From NCBI GenBank assembly GCA_039023545.1, contig JBCHKQ010000001.1:310001-374000 (forward strand): a stretch of DNA of 64,000 bases, given 5' to 3'. Shown here one piece after another: positions 42,222 to 54,292 of this stretch. Made by a program: the position numbers and the translations under genes. Position 1 is the first letter of the stretch; every line of letters starts with the position of its first letter. Below the pieces are notes generated by a model. It was not told the DNA's origin. It was given only the letters and a program-made list of their open reading frames with translations, and searched no databases. This stretch comes from Spirochaetia bacterium 38H-sp. Lineage in GTDB: Bacteria > Spirochaetota > Spirochaetia > Winmispirales > Winmispiraceae.

Positions 42222-43841
42222 TCAGTCAAAAATAAAAAAAACAGGCTGATATGGCCCTAACTCCAAAAAAAGACAATTTTCCGCTTTTTTAAAAACCAAC
42301 CTTTCCTTCCTTATCAACTCATAAGCAAAATTACTTGTTATGAGTCTGACTATATTCTCTTTTATAATTCGCTCACCGCAGCGGGATGCAAAACTATTAG
42401 AAAAATACCCCTTTTTTTCCTGAGAACTATTATTATATGCAATAAGATATTTTTTTGTTTTTGTCTTTACAAAAAAAACAAAAACATCATCATCCTCACT
42501 ATCTCCAACAAAAAAAGGGAAAAACAAAATGAGTTCTGGAAATCCCATGTTCTTTTTTTCATGTAAAATGGGAGCTATCACCTCATGATGCCACAAAAAT
42601 AAAAGCTCCTCCTCATACTTGGACGGAGACGCAACATCAACAGGATAATACTCCTGATATCCCTCGATTTGCCCATGTGTAAACAAAAAGGCACCCGGCA
42701 AAGCAGACATAAAGCAGCATGCTCCCTTATATTTCTCCATAGGCTTATATCTGGACAAGGGAGAGTCCTGGTCAGGACTACTAAGATAATATAAAAATCT
42801 AAAAAACAGTCTCAGCTCTTCCGACAAAATATCTTTTATATAATTTTTAAGCTCAGCATTCTCTTCCAGAGCAAGATGATGTGCAAATGCCGCATTATAT
42901 ACATATCCGTAGGAAAACCTTTTTAAAAATTCCTTTTCTAGTCCCCAAAAGACCTCAAATATATACAAACCTTTTTTTTTCAGAACTCTTCCGGCCTCAT
43001 CCCAGAATTCCTCAGGCATTAATTTTAAAAACTTAGACTCTTCCAGAGAATAAGAATCTCTGGAAGGAACAGAAGCCGTCTTGCCGGGCTCTGGAAACCA
43101 TAATCTCCTATACTGGTTTCTCAAAAGAAGCATAGCAGCATCAAATCTTATGCCATCATATTTTTTTGACATATCTCTTATCAACAATAGCATTTTTTTT
43201 CTGAGGACCTGATTAGTATAATCCAGTTGAGCCGTATCATTCCAAGGAATACCCTCTCCATTATTCCCATGATATATGAACCACTCCTGTCCCTTGCTGT
43301 TTTTTACAGAAAAAACCACTGCCGCATCTTCTTTTGTATAATACTTATCCTCTATTCTTACTTCTATTTTTTCATTGTCACACAGATCCACACCGGAAAA
43401 ACAATAATTATCATACGGCTTATTCTTTGCTTGCATAAAAAAATCAGGATTTTCAATAAGCCATTTGCTGTCAACCGACATATGATTGGGGATTATATCC
43501 ACTACCAGTCCCATCCCCTTAGAATGAAGCCTGTCCAGAAACACATCCAGAGCTTTTTTATCTCCTACTCTGTTATCAACATCATAGGAAACTATAGAAT
43601 AAGCAGAGCCTATCTTATCTTTTTCACCCTGCAGTCTTTTTATCTTCTCGGATGCAAAACTTCTTTGCCACAAGCCTATAAGCCACAAATAATCTATTCC
43701 CAGACTCTTTAATTGTTCTATCTCCTCATTGGGAATATCAGTAAGACTCTTAATCGGTTTTCTATATTTTCCAGAAAGATGAAAAAACCATACTGGAAGC
43801 TTTTTTACAAGCACCACAGGATTTTTTAAAAAAGTACCCAA
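42222..43841 (-). CDS. GH13 (alpha-amylase family) glycoside hydrolase-like protein
   Basis: 539 residues, no signal peptide, so cytoplasmic. Region I is VVDIIPNHMS, region II DGIRFDAAML (nucleophile Asp), region III YIFEVFWG (acid/base Glu). Region IV, normally xNHD, appears as SSPDQDSPLS, so the His is missing though an Asp remains. LGIDYLWLIGLWQRS and LPGAFLFTHGQIEGYQEY are typical barrel segments. An N-terminal ~20-residue extension and a C-terminal beta domain are present. Substrate probably an alpha-glucan or related oligosaccharide, but activity is uncertain. 10 nt after the bifunctional nuclease gene. Confidence 0.8.
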   Translation of the reverse strand: MGTFLKNPVVLVKKLPVWFFHLSGKYRKPIKSLTDIPNEEIEQLKSLGIDYLWLIGLWQRSFASEKIKRLQGEKDKIGSAYSIVSYDVDNRVGDKKALDVFLDRLHSKGMGLVVDIIPNHMSVDSKWLIENPDFFMQAKNKPYDNYCFSGVDLCDNEKIEVRIEDKYYTKEDAAVVFSVKNSKGQEWFIYHGNNGEGIPWNDTAQLDYTNQVLRKKMLLLIRDMSKKYDGIRFDAAMLLLRNQYRRLWFPEPGKTASVPSRDSYSLEESKFLKLMPEEFWDEAGRVLKKKGLYIFEVFWGLEKEFLKRFSYGYVYNAAFAHHLALEENAELKNYIKDILSEELRLFFRFLYYLSSPDQDSPLSRYKPMEKYKGACCFMSALPGAFLFTHGQIEGYQEYYPVDVASPSKYEEELLFLWHHEVIAPILHEKKNMGFPELILFFPFFVGDSEDDDVFVFFVKTKTKKYLIAYNNSSQEKKGYFSNSFASRCGERIIKENIVRLITSNFAYELIRKERLVFKKAENCLFLELGPYQPVFFIFD

Positions 43842-43851
43842 TTTACACCTG

Positions 43852-44412
43852 CTAATGACGAGAATTTTTAAGCTCTCTGATTCTATCTCTTATTCTTGCA
43901 GCCTCTTCATATCGTTCGTTCTCCAGAGCCCTATTAAGCTCCTCTTCCAATCTCGAGATCTCAAGTTCTGTAGGAGAAGGCTCAAACCTCTCCTTCTCCA
44001 TAAGGCTAATGGATATGGATGTTTCTTCAATAATGAAATCTGCAACATATATGGGACACCCACATCTTACCGCAATAGCAATAGCATCAGAGGGTCTAGA
44101 ATCCATATCCATTATTTTCCCCTTATTGTCAAGTATAATGCGGGCATAATAAGTAGCTTCTTTTAGATCATTTATCTCCACTTTTTTTATTTTTATATCC
44201 AATACTTCCAGAAGCTTTATAAACAAATCATGTGTAAGCGGCCTGGGCATAGGAACATTTCCAAGACCAATAAGTATGGATTGTGCCTCAAGATGGCCTA
44301 TAAAAATCGGGACCACCTTATCCAAACCTTCGGGACGTAAAAGTACAGCTGTTCCTCCCTCTGTTCTTGCAACAGTCCAGACATCCGCTTTTTTTAAGTC
44401 AGAGTTCCTCAT
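43852..44412 (-). CDS. Bifunctional nuclease family protein (DUF151) with UVR motif
   Basis: 186 residues. The DUF151/BFN domain occupies residues ~1-135 (RTEGGTAVLLRPEG, VPIFIGHLEAQSILIGL, RPLTHDLFIKLLEVL, MDSRPSDAIAIAVRCGCPIYV). The C-terminal ~36 residues are a UvrB/UvrC interaction motif (LEEELNRALENERYEEAARI). Members act on DNA/RNA in vitro; the UVR motif suggests contact with partner repair proteins. ATG is 27 nt after the GGDEF gene and has no clear Shine-Dalgarno sequence. Confidence 0.92.
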   Translation of the reverse strand: MRNSDLKKADVWTVARTEGGTAVLLRPEGLDKVVPIFIGHLEAQSILIGLGNVPMPRPLTHDLFIKLLEVLDIKIKKVEINDLKEATYYARIILDNKGKIMDMDSRPSDAIAIAVRCGCPIYVADFIIEETSISISLMEKERFEPSPTELEISRLEEELNRALENERYEEAARIRDRIRELKNSRH

Positions 44413-44439
44413 ATTTTATAATATTAGTGTTTTGCCCGG

Positions 44440-45480
44440 TTAAATGCAAACCCTGTTTCTTCCTTTTTCTTTTGCCATATAGAGTGCTTTATCCGCTCTC
44501 TCTATAAAAGCCTCTTTCGACTCATCTTTTATAGGATCATATTGAGCAACCCCTAGGGAAATAGTGATTCTCATCTCTGTATTGTTATGAACTATTACAT
44601 TATTTTCTATATTTTCTCTTATCCTATTAGCTATATAATACGCAGATTCCAAAGATGTATTTGGCAACAGTATTGCAAACTCCTCTCCCCCATATCTGGC
44701 AGCAACATCAGTTTTTCTGATATGTTCCATAATTATTCTGGCAGAATCCTGCAAAACAAGATCCCCTGCAAGATGTCCGTAAGTATCATTGAGCAACTTA
44801 AAATGATCTAGATCCCCCATAATAAGAGAAAGTGGAACTTTATCTCTATTTGCAAGAAATATGTTATCTATTAAAACAGATTCGAAATAATTTCTTAATT
44901 TCAGCTTGGTAAGAAAATCAGTAACTGCCATCTCATACAAAAAAGCATTATGGAGAGCAACACTTGCTATATTGGCCAAATCAATAAGATAGTTTTTTTC
45001 ATAGATGGAAAAAGATTTCCCATCTATTTTTTCTCCCAAGATAAGTATGCCATAAACCACTTTTTTGGACAGAAGGGGAACTATCATATGAGGGTTTAAA
45101 ACCTTAATAACCTCAGGTATATCATAATCATCCATATTTTCTTGTAGTTCATCAAGAGAAAGAACATTATGCGACTGCTCAAGAAGCCTTATAAGTGGAC
45201 TTTTCCCAGATATTCTAAACTCTATGTTGTGTTTTTCCACCTCAAAACCAAAACAATTCCTATGCAATATAAAATCATAATTCCCCATACCTCTTCTTAC
45301 AAAAATCCCCGCCTTTTCTACCCTAAGCTGTCCCATGGTAACATAGAGTATAGAATCAATAAGGTCATCCAAGTCAAGATTAGTATTAAGGCTTTTGCTT
45401 ACTTCTATAAGCTGCTTGAGATCATAGATTTGTTTCTCATATTTTTTTTTCTCTTGCTCTTCTATATTAGATTCATCCAT
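44440..45480 (-). CDS. GAF-GGDEF diguanylate cyclase
   Basis: 346 residues. A short coiled N-terminus, a GAF domain (~residues 30-175; MGQLRVEKAGIFVRRG, HMIVPLLSKKVVYGILILGE), then a GGDEF domain (~185-346) with DLDHFKLLNDTYGHLAGD, active-site RYGGEEFAILLP (GGEEF) and the terminal ADKALYMAKEKGRNRV. Residues needed for c-di-GMP synthesis are intact. No RxxD inhibitory site is obvious directly before GGEEF. RBS AAGGAG; first gene of the operon with the nuclease and GH13 genes. Confidence 0.95.
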   Translation of the reverse strand: MDESNIEEQEKKKYEKQIYDLKQLIEVSKSLNTNLDLDDLIDSILYVTMGQLRVEKAGIFVRRGMGNYDFILHRNCFGFEVEKHNIEFRISGKSPLIRLLEQSHNVLSLDELQENMDDYDIPEVIKVLNPHMIVPLLSKKVVYGILILGEKIDGKSFSIYEKNYLIDLANIASVALHNAFLYEMAVTDFLTKLKLRNYFESVLIDNIFLANRDKVPLSLIMGDLDHFKLLNDTYGHLAGDLVLQDSARIIMEHIRKTDVAARYGGEEFAILLPNTSLESAYYIANRIRENIENNVIVHNNTEMRITISLGVAQYDPIKDESKEAFIERADKALYMAKEKGRNRVCI

Positions 45481-45575
45481 GGTATGGGTATAGCTCCTTT
45501 TTTTTCATATAGTACATATAGTTTATTTTATAACGATTTTGAATAAATACAAGAATTATTTTAATAAAGAATTAT

Positions 45576-45610
45576 ACCGAACAAAAGGCTGCCATGAGGC
45601 AGCCTTTTTT
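45576..45610 (+). repeat. ACCGAACG-hairpin element 10 (octamer ACCGAACA)
   Basis: TTAT then ACCGAACA (45576-45583, last base variant), stem AAAAGGCTGCC / GGCAGCCTTTT with ATGA loop, then TT. It lies directly after the lysA stop (minus strand). The only copy with a changed octamer base. Confidence 0.75.
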
Positions 45611-45611
45611 A

Positions 45612-46862
45612 TTATAGAGAAGAAAAATCTAAAGTCGAAAAATAGTCTTCCACGGTTTCTGCTCTCCGTATAAGCTTAACAGTCCCATCCTCCTTTAACA
45701 AAAGTTCTGCAGACCTTAGCTTACCATTATAGTTAAAACCCATAGCATGTCCATGAGCTCCGGTGTCATGTATTACTATAATATCACCTATCTTTATCTC
45801 TGGGAGTTGTCTGTCCACAGCAAATTTATCGTTATTTTCACATAAGCTGCCAACAACATCATAAACATGATCGCAGGGATTTTTTTCCTTACCTAAAACC
45901 GTAATATGATGGTATGCTCCATACATTCCGGGGCGCATAAGATTAGCCATGCATGCATCAACACCAATATATTCTTTGTATATATGTTTTTCATGGATAG
46001 CTTTTGTTATAAGATAACCATGAGGTCCTGTTATTGCTCTACCACTTTCCGTAACAATCTTTGCAGGATATAAGCCTTTTTTTTCTATAAGCTCTTCATA
46101 AGATTGTCTTATGAGACCAGACACAAGATGTATATCCACTTCTTTTTGATCCGGTTTATATGGGATTCCTATACCTCCTCCGAGGTTTATAAACTCTATA
46201 TCTACTCCTGCTTTTTCCTTTATTTCTCCCACAAGTGTAAAAAGCAACCTAGCTGTATCTGCAAAGTATTCGGGATTTAACTCATTGGATGCTACCATCG
46301 TATGCAGACCGAATTTTTTTGCTCCTTTTTGTTTTAAAATTTTATAGCCTTCTATTATTTGTTCTTTTGTAAATCCGTATTTTGCTTCTTCCGGTTTTCC
46401 TATTATGCTGTTGCCTTCTTTTAAAGGCCCAGGATTATATCTCATACATATAAAATCAGGTATGCCTGCATGTTTTTCTAGATATTCTATATGTGTTATA
46501 TCATCCAAATTGATTTTTGCTCCCAATTCTTTTGCTTTTTGGTATTCTGTATATGGTGTATTATTGGAAGTAAACATTATGTCGATTCCACTGGCTCCGA
46601 CTTTTTCTGCAAGAAGAAGTTCTGGCAATGAGCTGCAATCAAATCCCATTCCTTCTTCTTGGAGTATCTTCATTATGTGTGGGTTAGGAAGTGCTTTTAC
46701 TGCAAAATAGTTCTTATATCCTCCCGGAACCCACTTAAAAGCCAGGTTAAATTTTCTTGCGGTTTCTCTTATTGCCTTTTCGTCATAGATGTGAAAGGGG
46801 GTTGGATATTGTTCTATGATTTTTTCTATTTGCTCTTTTGTAAATGGTAGTTTTTTTTCCAT
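45612..46862 (-). CDS. lysA: Diaminopimelate decarboxylase-like PLP enzyme
   Basis: 416 residues, fold-type III PLP decarboxylase. The PLP lysine is in NYFAVKALPNP (~residue 49). FDCSSLPELLLAEKVG, EFINLGGGIGIPY (glycine-rich phosphate loop), TESGRAITGPHGYLI and the cross-subunit Cys in VGSLCENNDKFAVDR support a DAP decarboxylase. HDTGAHGHAMGFNYNG contains the substrate-site Tyr. It makes L-lysine from meso-DAP in the cytosol. A close relative acting on another amino acid cannot be excluded. Flanked by elements 10 and 11; RBS CGGAGCAG. No lysine riboswitch in the 106-nt upstream gap. Confidence 0.85.
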   Translation of the reverse strand: MEKKLPFTKEQIEKIIEQYPTPFHIYDEKAIRETARKFNLAFKWVPGGYKNYFAVKALPNPHIMKILQEEGMGFDCSSLPELLLAEKVGASGIDIMFTSNNTPYTEYQKAKELGAKINLDDITHIEYLEKHAGIPDFICMRYNPGPLKEGNSIIGKPEEAKYGFTKEQIIEGYKILKQKGAKKFGLHTMVASNELNPEYFADTARLLFTLVGEIKEKAGVDIEFINLGGGIGIPYKPDQKEVDIHLVSGLIRQSYEELIEKKGLYPAKIVTESGRAITGPHGYLITKAIHEKHIYKEYIGVDACMANLMRPGMYGAYHHITVLGKEKNPCDHVYDVVGSLCENNDKFAVDRQLPEIKIGDIIVIHDTGAHGHAMGFNYNGKLRSAELLLKEDGTVKLIRRAETVEDYFSTLDFSSL

Positions 46863-46928
46863 ATCTGCTCCGTTTGTTGAGTTTTTATTATCTTATATTT
46901 TTATCTTTTTTTTTGCTATGGGATAAAA

Positions 46929-46965
46929 GGCATTAGCGCTATGCGCTAATGCCGTTCGGTTTTTA
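46929..46965 (-). repeat. ACCGAACG-hairpin element 11 (terminator)
   Basis: Minus strand ACCGAACG (46960-46953), perfect 11-bp stem GGCATTAGCGC / GCGCTAATGCC (46953-46929), then TTTTAT. It lies 8 nt after the end of the Wzi-like gene, the last gene of the rpmH-metK run, in terminator orientation. Confidence 0.88.
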
Positions 46966-46967
46966 TT

Positions 46968-48653
46968 TTACCAGGTTATTTTGCTGTTTATACTTATATA
47001 ATTTTGTAGTTTGTTGTTTCCGGCAATAAGATTGTAGTTCCATGTGTAAAGAATTTTATAAGCTAGTTCTATTTTCATGTCCAAACTCTCTGTTTCTATG
47101 GCAAAGCCCGCATCAAGTCCTGCTTCTAGAGTTTTTTCTATTGTATCCTGAGTCATAAATCTTGTGGGCTGCGCATCAAAGCTGGGATATCCGGTAGTAG
47201 TGTAACCTGCATCAAAGATGCTCCCGTCTGCAGGATAGGCTATATCCGCTATTCCTTCCGAAGCGTTTGCGTGTCTGGTAAAGCTAAGCTTAGGCGATAG
47301 GGTAACCCAATCCAATGGCTCTATCGTTGCCGCTAGCATAAGTCTATCAGAGTTGGGTGGTAACTGGAGTGCAAGGCTGAGCCCATCGTGGGTATAGTTG
47401 AGATAATTGTATGTGTCGGAGTCCTTATGTGTATACATATATGGGGTTATCAGTATGTATTCCAAGGATATGTCTTTTAGGCTTTTGTAGAGGGGAACCC
47501 ATTTTATAGCTGTTTGGATGCTTGCTTTATAAAGTGTGTTAAAATTTAATTTTACCAGATCATAAAACTCAAGGTCATCTACATATAACATTATGTCATA
47601 TCTGAACCGGTAAGGTGTCCGTACTGTGAGACTAAGGCCAAACAGTGAGTTATCGGGGGCTCCTGCGTATATCTGTTGATAAGTAAGCTCTCCCAGAGGT
47701 ATAAGATAATACAGATTAAAATCAGGTCCCCACAGTACGGTTTCAAAAAGTCCCGCTCTTATATTCTTTCCTATATTCCACTCTAGGCTGTTTATTCTAA
47801 GATGCTTTCCGGTATTTGCTCCTTCTCCTATGTTATTGGTAGCAACAAGATCCATATATATTGCGGAATATGTCCATCCTAGAGCGTAGTATACCAGATT
47901 ATATCTTATTGCATGCTGAGAAGAGGGAGAAAGGACTATGCTCTCAGAAAAAAATGGCCCAAAGCTGCTTCTTACGAGGCCGATCTGTGTATATAGTCTG
48001 CTATCTCCCATATTGATTATACTGTGTATGCTTTGTTTTATGTAATACGTTCTACCTGCAATACTCATGTTGGAAGAATCAGCAACCATATCCAGAGGGA
48101 ATCCACTATACTCGGGCTGTGCCATTCCCTCCAGCTGCTTACTCCTTGCAGGAGGAGAAGGAGAAGAGAGACTCTCCCCGTTTTGCTTATCCACAAGCAA
48201 AAGGCTCCAATCCGCCGCAGCATATATGAGGCTGTTTAATCTATAATCAAGGAGGAATCCTGCTCCGCTTATTGCAAAAAAATCGTTGTCAGATATGTTT
48301 ATCAATGCTTTTGCCAGAGGAGTAAAAACAGGAGAAGAAAACTCGAGCTCCTGTTTCTCTTTTTCTTGATTATAATACTTGGATGAATCATTTTTTTTTA
48401 TCTCTTCCAGAAAGCTCTTTGCTTTATTTCTGCTCTGTCTGTCACCTCTTTCTATAACTTGTAATAACCCTTTTTCCAAAATTTCTTGCGGATATGGTCT
48501 GAGTGGAGGCAAAAAATCCACATAACCTGTTGTTATCCATCTGTCAAAATATTTATATATATCATCCTGAGGATCTAAGAAAGCTTGTGCATGTGCAACG
48601 ATGTTTATTATCAATATAAAGAATATTGATTTTTGTATCTTTTTAATATTCAT
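46968..48653 (-). CDS. Probable outer-membrane beta-barrel, Wzi/capsule-assembly-like
   Basis: 561 residues from ATG 48653 (AAGG upstream; a GTG at 48659 is in frame). Signal peptide ends at AHAQA. The N-terminal helical region (YKYFDRWITTGYVDFLPPLRPYP, ILEKGLLQVIERGDRQSRNKAKSFL) is typical of capsule assembly Wzi-like proteins, followed by many amphipathic strands and a terminal SKITW. It is probably an outer-membrane protein involved in surface polysaccharide or an unknown export step. It lies downstream of a DUF218 protein, and ugd is in the same run, in keeping with polysaccharide work. Confidence 0.6.
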   Translation of the reverse strand: MNIKKIQKSIFFILIINIVAHAQAFLDPQDDIYKYFDRWITTGYVDFLPPLRPYPQEILEKGLLQVIERGDRQSRNKAKSFLEEIKKNDSSKYYNQEKEKQELEFSSPVFTPLAKALINISDNDFFAISGAGFLLDYRLNSLIYAAADWSLLLVDKQNGESLSSPSPPARSKQLEGMAQPEYSGFPLDMVADSSNMSIAGRTYYIKQSIHSIINMGDSRLYTQIGLVRSSFGPFFSESIVLSPSSQHAIRYNLVYYALGWTYSAIYMDLVATNNIGEGANTGKHLRINSLEWNIGKNIRAGLFETVLWGPDFNLYYLIPLGELTYQQIYAGAPDNSLFGLSLTVRTPYRFRYDIMLYVDDLEFYDLVKLNFNTLYKASIQTAIKWVPLYKSLKDISLEYILITPYMYTHKDSDTYNYLNYTHDGLSLALQLPPNSDRLMLAATIEPLDWVTLSPKLSFTRHANASEGIADIAYPADGSIFDAGYTTTGYPSFDAQPTRFMTQDTIEKTLEAGLDAGFAIETESLDMKIELAYKILYTWNYNLIAGNNKLQNYISINSKITW

Positions 48654-48662
48654 ACGCACACC

Positions 48663-49283
48663 TTATGAAAATATATCATATATGGGAGAAAAAAAATAAA
48701 ATGCGACATATTTTTTATATTCTTGCCACATGATTATTTTTTCTCGCTCATTAAAGTTATCCGGTTTTTCTCTAGAAAATAACAAACCTATTTCAAAAGA
48801 ATCGCCAAAAACCTTATTAAAAATATTCCAAGCTCTCCAAGAGTGATACCAATCTGTTATGATAATTATTTTTCTGATTTTGGTTTTCTTTAAATAAGTA
48901 TAACTTATTTTTGCATCACCATATGTGGATTTTATTCTTCCATAGGCATTTATTATTTTTATATTTCTGTTTTCCGCTTGTATTTTTTCTATATAGTCTA
49001 TGTTGGGTTTATAAAAAAGATTGGGAAGAAATATAAAAGCATTGTCATACACTGATAATACAAGTTCTACTGCTTTTTTATGTCGTACAACATATTCTCC
49101 TTCCAGTGGTATGATGACTTCAGGAGAATTTATATTATGCTCAGAAAATAAACTTTGCTTTGTATACGGAAGATAAAATATCAGCCCTATGTATTTTATA
49201 AAGAAAATTATAAGAAAAGGAAGCAAAGCTTCTCTTTTTAAAGAAAAAAACATACTAAAGCCTGCTCCCTTTTTATAAACCAT
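48663..49283 (-). CDS. DUF218 (YdcF/SanA-like) membrane-anchored protein
   Basis: About 206 residues from ATG 49283; ATG 49253 is an alternative, and the longer frame from 49370 overlaps metK and is unlikely. One N-terminal membrane helix (REALLPFLIIFFIKYIGLIFYL). The soluble part has DUF218 features: VIIPLEGEYVVRHKKAVELVLS, SYTYLKKTKIRKIIIITDWYHSWRAWNIF. Family members (ElyC, SanA, YdcF) act in envelope/lipid-carrier homeostasis. 10 nt after metK. Confidence 0.65.
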   Translation of the reverse strand: MVYKKGAGFSMFFSLKREALLPFLIIFFIKYIGLIFYLPYTKQSLFSEHNINSPEVIIPLEGEYVVRHKKAVELVLSVYDNAFIFLPNLFYKPNIDYIEKIQAENRNIKIINAYGRIKSTYGDAKISYTYLKKTKIRKIIIITDWYHSWRAWNIFNKVFGDSFEIGLLFSREKPDNFNEREKIIMWQEYKKYVAFYFFSPIYDIFS

Positions 49284-49293
49284 TATGCTAAAG

Positions 49294-50460
49294 TTATGAA
49301 AATATTCTTTTAAGCTCTTCTGTTTTGTCCAGCCTTTCCCATGGGAAAATATCTCTGCCAAAATGTCCATACGCTGCCGTATTGCTATATATAGGACGTC
49401 TCAAATCAAGCGTCTTTATTATGCCTGACGGACTCAAATCAAAAATTTCTTTAACAGCTTTCTCTATTCTTACCTCATCTACGACAGCAGTACCAAAAGT
49501 ATCAACCATAACAGATACAGGAAATGGTACTCCTATTGCATATGCTACCTGGATCTCACATCGCTTAGCCAATCCTGCGGCAACTATATTCTTTGCTATA
49601 TATCTGCACATATATGCTGCAGATCTATCGACTTTAGAAGGATCTTTTCCAGAGAAAGCCCCACCACCATGTCTTGCCACACCACCGTATGTATCAACTA
49701 TTATTTTTCTTCCAGTAAGCCCAGTATCACCGTGAGGACCTCCTACGACAAATCTTCCAGTAGGATTTATAAAAAACTTAGTATCATCGGAAAGAAGCCC
49801 TGTAGGTTCAAGAACAGGTTTTATTATCTTTTCTATGACTGTGTTTTTTATTTCTTCATAAGAAGCATCTTCATCATGCTGATGAGAAACTACTACCGTA
49901 TCAATTCTCTTGGGTACATATCCCTGATATTCTATTGTCACCTGACTCTTTGCATCAGGTCTCAACCAAGATATTTCGGACTTTTTTCTCATCTCGGCGG
50001 CTTTAATTAACAACTTATGAGAAAGCATAATTGTTGCAGGCATGTATTCTTCTGTCTCATCACAAGCAAAACCAAACATCATCCCCTGGTCACCAGCACC
50101 CTGTTCTTTAAAAAGACCAGTTCCTTCCATAACTCCCTGCGCAATATCCGGACTTTGTTTCTGCAGAGTGCTTATAACACTCATGCTCTTATAATCCAAT
50201 CCATATTCTGGCTTATCATAGCCTATCCTTTTTACAACATCTCTTGCCAGTTCTTGGACATCTATATGCGCAGAAGTCGCAATCTCTCCACCTACAAGAA
50301 CCATTCCTGTTGTTGTATATGTTTCACATGCAACTCTAGAGCCTGGATCTTGTCTGAGGCATTCATCAAGAACTGCATCACTTACCTGGTCCGCAAGCTT
50401 ATCTGGATGCCCCTCGCTTACAGATTCGGATGTAAATAAATAAGATTCTTTATTTCTCAT
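49294..50460 (-). CDS. metK: S-adenosylmethionine synthetase
   Basis: 388 residues, normal length. [20 protein letters not shown] (Mg/ATP site), [35 protein letters not shown] and the P-loop-like [19 protein letters not shown] are all present. It forms SAM from Met and ATP. RBS AGGAG 6 nt before ATG, 35 nt after ahcY; no SAM riboswitch fits in this gap. Adjacent ahcY closes the methyl cycle. Confidence 0.97.
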   Translation of the reverse strand: MRNKESYLFTSESVSEGHPDKLADQVSDAVLDECLRQDPGSRVACETYTTTGMVLVGGEIATSAHIDVQELARDVVKRIGYDKPEYGLDYKSMSVISTLQKQSPDIAQGVMEGTGLFKEQGAGDQGMMFGFACDETEEYMPATIMLSHKLLIKAAEMRKKSEISWLRPDAKSQVTIEYQGYVPKRIDTVVVSHQHDEDASYEEIKNTVIEKIIKPVLEPTGLLSDDTKFFINPTGRFVVGGPHGDTGLTGRKIIVDTYGGVARHGGGAFSGKDPSKVDRSAAYMCRYIAKNIVAAGLAKRCEIQVAYAIGVPFPVSVMVDTFGTAVVDEVRIEKAVKEIFDLSPSGIIKTLDLRRPIYSNTAAYGHFGRDIFPWERLDKTEELKRIFS

Positions 50461-50495
50461 AAAAATACTCCTTTTATGATGTTTTTCTTTAAAAA

Positions 50496-53215
<2,720 letters not shown>

Positions 53216-53224
53216 AAAAAATCC

Positions 53225-53614
53225 CTAAATTGACTCTACATATTTCTTATAATCAGAAACTGTCATCAGGGACGACATCTCTGCTGTATTAAAAGGCTTT
53301 ATTTTTATAAGCCAACCCTCTTCAAAAGGAGAAGAATTTATAAGTTCCGGCTTATCTTTTAATTTAGCATTAACTTCCACAATTTTTCCGGAGAGCGGAG
53401 CATGAACATCGCTTGTTGTCTTGACAGATTCTATAACACCAAAACTTTCTCCCTTTTTAACTTCTTTTCCAACCTCAGGCAATTCTACAAAAACAACATC
53501 TCCTAGACTATTCTGTGCATAATCAGATATCCCACATATAACAATTTCATCATTATTATTAAGCAATGCCCATTCGTGAGTTTCTGCGTAATATAGTCCT
53601 TCTCTATACTCCAT
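53225..53614 (-). CDS. gcvH: Glycine cleavage system H protein
   Basis: 129 residues, usual length. The lipoylated Lys is in FGVIESVKTTSDVHAPLSG (~residue 64). YYAETHEWALLNNNDEIVICGISDYAQNSLGDVVFVELP is the typical N-terminus. gcvT and gcvP are not in the window, so the protein may serve the cleavage system elsewhere or lipoate transfer. It overlaps the jag stop by 1 nt. RBS AGGAG. Confidence 0.95.
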   Translation of the reverse strand: MEYREGLYYAETHEWALLNNNDEIVICGISDYAQNSLGDVVFVELPEVGKEVKKGESFGVIESVKTTSDVHAPLSGKIVEVNAKLKDKPELINSSPFEEGWLIKIKPFNTAEMSSLMTVSDYKKYVESI

Positions 53615-54282
53615 TATTTTCTCCTTCCACCTGTATAATAAACTCTGACCTGTTTTATAAGTCCTTCGCCTTCACTTTTTGTTGCAACATCTTTAATATC
53701 GCTTAAAGCAGTATGAATGAGCCTTCTTTCAAAAGGATTCATGGGCTCAAGCAGAACAGAACGTCTCGTTCTTTTTACCTGATTTGCAATCTTTCTTGCC
53801 ATACTTACAATCTGTTCTTCTCTTCTGCTCCTGTAGTTTTCAGCATCTATTACAACCTTTAACTCTTCTGCACCCAATCTGGAAACTATCACATTAGCAA
53901 GGAGCTGTATTGCATCTAGATTTTTTCCTTTTCTTCCTATCAAAATATTAGAATATTCTGATTCTACAACAAGAATAAGCTTGTTTTCCTGTCTGTCAGA
54001 AATAAAAACCTTTGCAGGGAAACCCATTTTTTCAGTAAGCTTCTCTACAAAATCAATAACAGCATGTTCCACATCATTCTCAGGCTGAGAATATATCTTT
54101 TTCTCCCCTGTCATTACTCCTTCTGGTATATGCACCCTTATTACAACCTTACCAGATTTAAAGAGCCTTGGTTTTTGTTCTTCTACTATTTCTACGTCAA
54201 AAGACTCTCGGCTCAATCCAAGTTCATCTATAGCTCTTTTTATTGCATCCTGTTCTGTTTTCCCTTCAAATTCCTGAACCAT
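53614..54282 (-). CDS. jag: Jag/KhpB RNA-binding protein
   Basis: 222 residues. Jag-N domain (VQEFEGKTEQDAIKRAIDELGLSRESFDVEI), a KH domain with ILIGRKGKNLDAIQLLANVI (GxxG) and an R3H domain (NPFERRLIHTALSDIKDVATKSEGEG). It binds RNA, and is near-universally next to yidC, as here (10 nt). Role in spirochaetes unknown; related KhpB proteins affect cell elongation. Confidence 0.95.
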   Translation of the reverse strand: MVQEFEGKTEQDAIKRAIDELGLSRESFDVEIVEEQKPRLFKSGKVVIRVHIPEGVMTGEKKIYSQPENDVEHAVIDFVEKLTEKMGFPAKVFISDRQENKLILVVESEYSNILIGRKGKNLDAIQLLANVIVSRLGAEELKVVIDAENYRSRREEQIVSMARKIANQVKRTRRSVLLEPMNPFERRLIHTALSDIKDVATKSEGEGLIKQVRVYYTGGRRK

Positions 54283-54292
54283 ATATCACTCC

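Noticed and set aside
46863..46967. Lysine riboswitch before lysA
   Set aside because: The 106-nt upstream gap is filled by an AT-rich leader and element 11; no lysine-box structure.
50461..50495. SAM or SAH riboswitch before metK or ahcY
   Set aside because: The metK gap is only 35 nt and ahcY overlaps ugd; no room for a riboswitch.
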